NCBI GenBank assembly: GCA_002335865.1
Contig: DDCY01000029.1
Location: forward strand, 409,547 to 473,546
Length of the DNA stretch: 64,000 nucleotides
DNA from: Saprospiraceae bacterium UBA1994
GTDB taxonomy: Bacteria > Bacteroidota > Bacteroidia > Chitinophagales > Saprospiraceae
Direction: 5' to 3'
Position 1 is the stretch's first letter; each line of letters starts with the position of its first letter. The notes beneath the pieces are model-generated. The model saw nothing but the letters and a program-made list of their open reading frames with translations, was not told the origin of the DNA and did no database searches. A program made the translations under genes and the position numbers. Below are positions 10,301-18,100 of the stretch, piece after piece.

Positions 10301-11822
10301 TAATGTGATAGACGATACTAAGGGACCGGAAATCATGGTTAGAGATACTTTTGTTACTTGTGATCTATTAGCGGTAAAGTTACCATTAGACACTGATGAC
10401 GACGAAATATCTTACAATTGGGTTGCTCCTGGATTTAGTAGTGATAGACAAAACCCAGAAACAAATATACCCGGTGAGTATATTGTTTATGCCATATCGG
10501 ATAGAAATGAATGTGTAACTAAAGATACAGTCAATGTTACATATATTGATATTCCCCCAATATTTGATATTGAGTCTGATAATCTCAATTGTTATCAACC
10601 TCAGACAACTTTAGTGGCTCTTGATGTAGAAGATGATATTTCAGCAATATGGACAGACTATAATTTTTTGCCATTGGCTCAAGATTCTTTATTAGTCGAA
10701 ATGGCAGATTCTTTTTATCTTATAGTGTTAGGAATAAATTCCTGCGCCGATACTACATTTGTTAGTGTTGTCGCGGATTTTGAACAACTAGATGTAGAAA
10801 TATTACTAATAGAGCCCTTTCAGTGTGAAAACACAGATGCAATCTTAGAGTTAGATGGTATTGAAATAGAGGCTATGGAAGATTTTACGGTTTCATGGAC
10901 TACATTTGATGGGAACATAGAATCTGGTGAGGAATCTTTCTCTGCCAATATATCTGGTGAAGGCACTTATTTTCTCAATGTTACTAATAAAGAGAATGGA
11001 TGTGAATCAATTGATTCCATAACATTAGTGAAAGAAGCGCCATCGCTTGAACAGATAACTATTGAAGGAAATGATCCAAATTGTTTTGGTGCAAAAGATG
11101 GGAGTATTGCTGTTGTTGCTATTGAGGGTGGAATTGGTCCATATCAGTATATAGTTAACAATCAAGTGGCACAGTCGGATTCTATATTTACAGATTTGGC
11201 TTCTGGCAGCTATGATATTCAAGTAATTGATAGTCTAGGTTGTACGATAGCGATGAGTATAGATTTGTTTGATGGTCTTGATTTTAGAGCTACAGCAGAG
11301 ACCGATACAATGATTATTGTTGGTGATACTATAAATCTTAGATCGGTATATAATATTCCGGATGAAGAAGTAGCTGCCATTATTTGGACTGCTCACAACT
11401 CAGACTATAGCTGTGATGACTGTTTTGATCCTTTTGTTAATCCACTTAGAAATACATACTATACTTTATACGCTACCTCGAGATACGGTTGCCAAGATTC
11501 ATCTCAGGTGCTTATAAAAGTAAATCGCAATCCTAAAATAGAGGTAGCGAATTTATTCGCTCCAGGATCAGAAACTAATGGCTTATTTTATATACAACAA
11601 ACTAGAGGCATTGAAATGGTATTATCAATGTCTATTTTTGATAAGTGGGCCAGTAGAATATTTTTATCAGAGAATACATTTCCGGGCGACTCTTCAGAGG
11701 CATGGGATGGCACCTACAAAGGCCATTATGTCAATCCAGGAGTATACGTAGTTGTGGCAGAATTACTTTTATATAGCGGTGAGATTGTAACTTATGCAGG
11801 CGATATTACAGTTTTAAGGTAG
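7362..11822 (+). CDS. Large T9SS-type secreted protein with P domain and ten 77-aa repeats
   Basis: The 1486-aa product begins with a signal peptide (hydrophobic residues about 6-22, cleavage near LLGQ-C). Residues about 24-190 resemble a proprotein-convertase P (homo B) domain: a jelly-roll with SLESPSG and a G.W.L.. strand near its end. A Cys-bearing linker follows, then ten Ig-like repeats of about 77 aa (8700-11035), a SprB-like unit (about 11056-11260, NCFGAKDGSIAV) and a CHU_C-like C-terminus (11538-11819). That last domain is divergent. The usual FSPNxDGxND loop reads LFAPGSETNGLFYI and DRWG reads DKWA, though the distal YVNPGVYVVVAEL and AGDITVLR strands are kept. Secretion by T9SS is likely but less certain than for its neighbours. 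It has its own 293-bp upstream gap and no evident terminator. Confidence 0.88.
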   Translation: MNIRQSIVALIVFASSVITLLGQCDVTLGTFILDNTTGTIEIVIDGAINDDLSNLDQAVCGVELFFEHESIRDISISLESPSGQSVVLIGPATGAGGSTQFTYWGVEFVPCDSLAMPDLPILDDQFTTEDNWGIFGNYSGQYYPQQGCLEDFNTGSVNGIWTLSFSDIIQFDEGKIDSMRLIFCDSTNIYCQECLVDGGTLISVDSDFCESDPDLNLDIDPEFDNEPPIELYSYNYLIIEEGEVIGISQEPDLSGYSFGSYQLCGISSLTGQTDDILDDVAGTDYEDFLELLGENNYCASMSTNCISINIIEVLDTILIVDTICLGEVLILEGTEYSETGEYVVSFSQDFCDSVSILHLFVIENQATIMADSDAISCLDGDVILDATESIVSPNTVLNWFKVDDELDPIISGDAVITITEPGVYGLSLISDICSDTAYYEIFNETSIPSFAFNTDTLSCYNPTVMIDMTSSLFLETISWTGAVTSSDEDIEVTTSGTYYVQGIALNGCVGNDSIFILDNFDLPIPTIDVPNINCAHPAVTLTSTFTVEIDSLKWTTGFGFSSTEQSPVISQGGDYYITIFGVNGCIFTDTISVIEEIDLPILTIDVPLLDCLNPSVDISLFSESVSDSLFIRLPSGELVSGNNLSVTEPNIYIAIAKSENGCIDSLVMEVIQDTLGPIASLWTNGQINCSDTTTTILVDYQEDGLTFDWSGNSIISPFGIDSIVVDAEGTYGVVITDSANCTTTLDTEILTFVDFPVVTSLVDSINCTQATANITLVTPENTVLITWDGPTIINQDITEFNTEVAGSYVATVTADNNCISLHTITVVADTLYPQVDIMSNGVLDCDTELVTLTGSSDLDGSTYVWSDLNDNIFLDESLEVGFPGLYDLVIIAPNTCLVDTFIIVEIDTLRPEITTGVDPIFNCADVEVNLSIETTTNIISYDWDGPLGFGSGLMDPIAIAPGIYTVTVTNDLGCSSSAEVNVIDDTKGPEIMVRDTFVTCDLLAVKLPLDTDDDEISYNWVAPGFSSDRQNPETNIPGEYIVYAISDRNECVTKDTVNVTYIDIPPIFDIESDNLNCYQPQTTLVALDVEDDISAIWTDYNFLPLAQDSLLVEMADSFYLIVLGINSCADTTFVSVVADFEQLDVEILLIEPFQCENTDAILELDGIEIEAMEDFTVSWTTFDGNIESGEESFSANISGEGTYFLNVTNKENGCESIDSITLVKEAPSLEQITIEGNDPNCFGAKDGSIAVVAIEGGIGPYQYIVNNQVAQSDSIFTDLASGSYDIQVIDSLGCTIAMSIDLFDGLDFRATAETDTMIIVGDTINLRSVYNIPDEEVAAIIWTAHNSDYSCDDCFDPFVNPLRNTYYTLYATSRYGCQDSSQVLIKVNRNPKIEVANLFAPGSETNGLFYIQQTRGIEMVLSMSIFDKWASRIFLSENTFPGDSSEAWDGTYKGHYVNPGVYVVVAELLLYSGEIVTYAGDITVLR
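8700..11035 (+). repeat. Ten tandem ~77-aa Ig-like repeats
   Basis: Repeat starts lie at about 8700, 8925, 9157, 9384, 9622, 9852, 10086, 10320, 10551 and 10782, a period close to 230 bp. Each begins with a short P-x-(I/V) strand, has a Cys 8-10 residues later (D.xxxNC or D.L.C), and ends with G.Y.V.(V/I)....GC and a D(T/S) linker. The two Cys per unit could form a disulfide. Confidence 0.8.
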
Positions 11823-12126
11823 AAAGTATAATATTTTTCGATATAGCATTAAATAGTTGGTGTTAGTCTATTAAAGTTAAACATATTATTCATTTGTCTT
11901 GTCTAGAAAATAACTCGTTTAAAAAAAAAGTATTTACTGACTTATAGTAACACATTTACCCTTCCTTTTTTTAGCTTTACGAACATATTTAAAATTAAGT
12001 AAAAATCAGATATTTAGCTTTAGGCTGATACTTTGTTTTTACTTTTATAGATTAATAATAGATTCAGTCCCAAACCTAAGCAGCTAATCTGTGGATTCTT
12101 GGGTCTTATTTCTAAATAGGCCAATT
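11823..12126. other. Non-coding gap between giant genes 2 and 3
   Basis: About 300 bp of AT-rich DNA with an A9 run near 11922. I see no terminator hairpin, no exact TAnnTTTG promoter box and no plausible ORF. The only in-frame extension of the next gene is a GTG at 12091. Confidence 0.6.
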
Positions 12127-15100
12127 ATGCAGAGATTTTTACGAGTATTTATATTTCTTTCATTATTCATTTTTTCTTATCAGTTATCCGCACAGTCTGA
12201 TGTGATTGTCACTGTATTCGAAGATGTAAATGGAGATGGATTTGATGGGGGAACTACTATAGGTGGCTTAGCTGCTGAACTCACATTATATGAAGATGCT
12301 GATGGTAGTGGTACTGGAGATGGAGGAGAGGAAACAGGAATAGTAGCTGTTGAAGGTGCTACTGGAGTATATACATTTACAATTCCAGTACCTGGAGCTT
12401 TCAATTATATTGTGGAAATCAATGATCAGGCTCCGGCTTACTACCCAACCAGACAGGTAGCGGTTAATCCAGATCCGACAGTATTTGATAATGATAGTGA
12501 TCTTGATATTATATCTCTTCAGACGCCAGATTTTACTGTCGTAGATGGTATCAATCAAATTAATGTGGATTTAGGGTTAGTGGCTCCGGCTACTGTAGGG
12601 GATCTAGTATGGGAAGATTTTGATGGTAATGGTTCGTTTAATGGACCAGATGCTGGATTTGATTGGAATGCTGAAGGCATCATGATCAATTTAACTTCTG
12701 TATTAGGGTATACCAATGATTTATTAGGAAATCCGATTGCTGCGGTTAACGGCGGTGGTGGTGTATATGAATTTCAAAATCTACCTCCAGATACATATAC
12801 TGTAGAATTTACTCAAATTGTCAATAATTGGTATAGAACAGTTGATGGATTTGATAGTACTCCAGATCAAGCAACTGGATTCACAATGAGTTTCGTTTTG
12901 GAATCTGGTATGACTAATAATGATCAGGATGCAGGATATATGCAACCTGCTAAAATATCAGATTTTGTATGGGAAGATCTCAATGGTGATGGTGTACAAG
13001 ATGGTGGAGAGCCAGGTGTAGACTTCGTAGCGGAAGGAATTACAATCGACATCACACTCGCAGGTGGCGCAGCGGCTACAGATCTTGATGGGAATAGTCC
13101 ACCATTACTTACTGACTTGGGTGGAGGTATGTATGAATTTGATAATCTAGCGCCAGGCGACTACGAGGTTACTTTTGGTGAGATAGCTATGATGTGGTAT
13201 ATCAGTATGCAAAACACTACAGGGGTAGATACGGATAGTGATCCAGATCCAACAACGGGAGTAGCAGATAATGGTGGTGCCGGATATACATTGATGTCGG
13301 GTGATACCAATGAAGATGTGGATGCTGGATATGTGCAACCAGCAAAGATATCTGATTTTGTATGGGAAGATCAAAACGGCGATGGCGTACAAGATGGTGG
13401 GGAGCCAGGATTAGACGGAGTGGATATAATGATTACTGACGATCTAGGGGGTGGAGTTACTGACCTTGATGGTAATGCAGTAATAACCTCTACATCAACA
13501 GGTGGAGGATTATACGAATTTCTATTATTGCCTCCAGGTGATTATATACTCACAGTGAATACAAATGTACTCACGGATTACTTCCTATCATTACAAGATC
13601 AAGCAGGTGCTCCAGGAGACGCTGGTGATGCAGGAAATGATAGTGATGCTGACCAAGTAACAGGGGAGACTCACATAGTTGAGATAGAATCTGATGAACA
13701 ACAAGAAGATATAGATTTTGGATATTTTAGATCAGGTACAATTGAAGGTAGAGTGTTTCATGACTCTGATGGTAATGGTCAAGATGGTACTGGCGCAGAT
13801 GCTCCATATGCTGGGATGACAGTACAACTTGCTACTGCAGCGGGTGTGACCCCAGTACCTGATGTATTTGGTGCATTGATTCCGGATCAAATATCAGACG
13901 GGGCAGGTATAGTAATATTTAATGATGTGCCTCCTGGAGATTATATACTACTATATAACCTTACTAATCCATGGGAATTTACATATCAAGATCAGTCAGG
14001 TTTCTCTACTGATGCTAATGATGTAAATAATGATAGTGATGTAGCTATGGGAGGTGGAAATCAGACCCATACGATTACTCTTGAGGGAGGAGAAATAGAT
14101 AATACTGCCAGTGCAGGTATATACAAAAGAATGTCTTTAGGGGACTTTATATGGATAGATGACAATGGAGGTGATGGTATATTTGATGGTACAGAAGGAG
14201 GTGCAGTTAATGTGATTATTAGATTGTTATATGATGAAGATTTTGATGGTATACCGGAGACATTATTAGGTGACGTTGTTACGGATATGTCAGGTAACTA
14301 CTTATTCGAAAATCTTATTCCTGGTTATTATCAAGTCGTTGTTTCATCTGTGAATTTTGGTTCAGGTGGCGCTTTAGAGTTTTTCCAAAACTGTGATGGA
14401 GGCGGAAGTCCTTTTACAGACAATGATAATGATGGGACTGGAGATGCATTGGCTATGGACGACATTGTAACTATAGTTATAGAACTGTTCTGTGATGATG
14501 TTTCAGATTTACCTGGACCAGATGAAAACCTATTTATTGATTTTTGCTTCTACTTTGATTGTGATGCTTCAACAGCTCCAGACCTATCATGGGAAAACTG
14601 CCAACTATCAGATGATAATCCACCGATTTGTAATCTTAATTTGTTAGATAATTACTGTGGTAGTATGAATACTGAAACAAGTTCGGGTGATCAACCAAAT
14701 CCATTGTGTCCTACTGGTGGGGGACCGCATAACTCATCATGGTTTGCATTTGTTGCCGGAGAAGCAGGCTTCGAGATGGAAGTTGTTCCTTTTAATTGTA
14801 CTTCAGTCAACGGATTTACAGGAATCCAGGCAGGAGTATATACAGATTGTACTTTTACAGATGCGATTTATTGTGACCCTAATTGTAGCACTGGACCTAT
14901 TACTGTTGGTGGTCCAGGAACAGAATTAACGCCTGGAGAAACTTATTATTTTTTCCTAGATGGTTGTGCAGGATCTGTTTGCGATTATGAAGTCAATGTC
15001 TTGCAGGGAGGAACTCAGTTTACTATACCAAACCCTACAGGTTTATCATGTAGTATTCCCGATTGCGGCCCTGTATGTCCAGGTAGCGAAATTACTTTTA

Positions 15101-18100
15101 CTGTTGAAGGATTAGATATTGATATCGATTATCATTGGACTATTCCTTCAGGTGCAGTGTTAGTCGGTGACGGTGAGCAGACGGGAGATCAAGTGATCAC
15201 TTTAACAAATGAGATTATACTGGCATTTCCGGATGAAGGAATTTATACAGTATTTTTAGATTACGCTACTAATGAATGTAACGTTACAACAGGCGCATTT
15301 ATCGATGTAGAAGTGGTGCAACCAGATCCAGAAGATTTTGGTGAATTTACTGTTTGTGAACACAATATGCCATTTGATGATGGAGATACAGACCTTAATG
15401 GTAACACTCTAGTAGGATGGAGTAGTGGTCCGTTGACTATGCCAGGTATTGATATCACTTTCACTTATGTTGATCCAGATGGATGCACAATAGAACAGAT
15501 TATTGACATAATACAAATTGATAATTCTCCAAGAGAAGATGTAAACCTTGCAATATGTGAGTCGGACCTTCCTTACCAATATGATCAATTGACTATAACT
15601 GGAAATGGTTCGGGGGGTTATACTAATTTTATTTATACTTTAGTAGATACGCCTGCGGCAAGTGGCTGTGATAGTTTCATTACTCTTACGACTGTTGTTA
15701 TAGAACATGAACTAGAGCTTGATCCAGAATGTCTTCTCGGTGGGGTTCAGATTCGTGTCAATGATGAAATTACTTTCCCTACTGTACCTAATCAAATTAG
15801 TTATCAATGGTATCAAGATGATAACATGAATGGTATGTTTGATTCAGGAGAAGAAGTTACTGATACTGATGGATTTGATGATATCCTTTCTATTGAAGAG
15901 AGCGGAACATATTGTGTGGAAGTATCTGTCAGTCACTTTATAGGAGAACCAGGAGAAGCGAATTGTATTTTTACTTATTGTGAAGAGGTAATCATAGAGG
16001 ATCTTGTACCAGCAATACCTGTTGAGGTGGATTGGTTGACTAACCCATGTGGAGATTCAGGTGCTGTAGAATATATGGTGACCAACGAGGATGATGATGC
16101 CGTTGAATATTATATTTGGACAATCATAGATGGTAATGGTTCAATATTAGGTGGTGGTAACTTCCAAGTTAATACGGTAATGGTAGATTGGCTGGGTGGA
16201 GCAGGTGGTACATTATGTGTAAAAGCACATAATTCGTGTGGTGATAGCCCTGAGCTTTGTATTCCTATTGCACCAATAGGAACACCAGATGTGGCGTTTG
16301 TTGGGCCTGATGAGGCTTGTCAAGATTCAACTGTTGTAATAGCATTTACGGGGTCTGTAAGTACTTCAGCAGTATACGATTGGGATTTTGGAAATGGAAG
16401 TACTTCTGCTGTGGAGGGTCCTCATGACGTAGTCTATACAGTTCCGGGTAATTACTATATAACTCTAACTGTAGATGATAATGGATGCGTTTCTGATGAG
16501 GTTTTAGATTCGATAATGATTATTGAAAGATTGCCAGCACCAGTGTTTACGTGTGTTTCTACACCAACATCTATTACACTTACGTGGCTAGAAATTCCTG
16601 GAGCCACAGGATATGAGATAACATTATTAGATGGTGTAGCTGGTGTTCAGACAACACCAACAACATACGAGGCGACAGGCGTAACGGTGAGTGATTTCTT
16701 CGAGATATCAGTAGCAGCTACTTCCGACGGAGCTTGTGCTATAGGAAATGCGGGAACTGCGTCTTGTTTTGCGCAAGACTGTGATGAACCAGTATTTACA
16801 TTCTCTCCTACAAGAGATACTATATGCCTTACTACGGATGTAGGATTAGACACGATTTACTTAGATATATTAGGGGGTACTGCAACCTACACTAATTCAT
16901 TTGTGGGGCCAGGTATTATAAATGAGGCAGAAGGAGTATTCGATGCAAATGAAGCAGGTTTAGGAATGCATACTATCATCTACAATTATACTGGAGATGA
17001 TAACTGTATTTTTTCTAGATCTATCATCATGCACGTTTTCGAACAGCCTGTTGCCGCATTTGAAACTAATGTAGATACCATTTGTATTACAGACGCATTT
17101 ACTGTTGAGTATACAGGTGGTACTGTAGGTGCAGAATATTTATGGGACTTCGGCGATGGTATAGATATGGCGGGTGCTGGGGTAGGACCGTTTGACATTA
17201 CTTACAGTACAATAGGATTGAAGATAATAACCCTTACGGTATTAAAAGAAGAATGTACAAGTGAGACAATAACTAAAAATGTATGGGTAGAGGCTGAATT
17301 ACCAGAACTAATAATAGAATGTGTGACAGATGCAACTTCTATTAACTATTCATGGAACGATATAGCTGATGAATATGAAGTTATAATCGATGCAGTTTCT
17401 CAAGGTATTCAAACAGATGCATTTTGGAATATATCAGGGTTGTCCCCAGGAACAGCCGTGAGTATTGAAGTCATTGCGATTAGTCCTAATCAATGTCCTA
17501 ATTCTGCAGACGCAGAAGATTGTAGTGCGACTAATTGCCCAGACTTATCAGTAACTATAGATCAGATTGATGCTTTATTATGTATTGATGCGTCAACTTT
17601 ACCGATTAATTTAACATATGTTGTAGTCGGTGGATTTATGGATGGCTCAGGAGTAGCAGTATGGTCTGGAAATGGAGTAGATCCAGTAACCGGAGTATTT
17701 ACACCTAGTACTGCTGCAGAAGGTCCACAAGTAATTACACTAAACTATTCTGAGGGCGAATGTGATGCGGCTGCAGTGAGTATTGTATTTACAGTTGTGA
17801 ATAAACCAACGGCAACTTTTGATGGTGTTGCGGCAATTTGTGAAGGAACTGAGATAACCCTTAATCATACAGGAGTAGGTGGATCTGGAGCTGCGTTTAC
17901 TTGGACCGTGACTGGTGCCACAGTTGTTGGAGCCAATGATCAGAGTTCGATTACACTTTTATATGGTGATAGTGGTGACTATGATGTTAGTTTAGTCGTT
18001 TCTAGAGGTGGTTGTGATTCAGAAGAGGAGATACAGACGATAACCGTAGACGAAATGTTGTTGCCACCAGCGATTATATGTGCTGATCCTAATAGTACAT

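Noticed and set aside
8700..11035. Regular repeats considered as a CRISPR or minisatellite
   Set aside because: The period is a protein repeat in frame within one long gene, and the DNA of the units has diverged.
12091..12126. GTG start 12 codons upstream of the third giant gene
   Set aside because: The extra residues are not signal-like, while ATG 12127 opens a textbook signal peptide.
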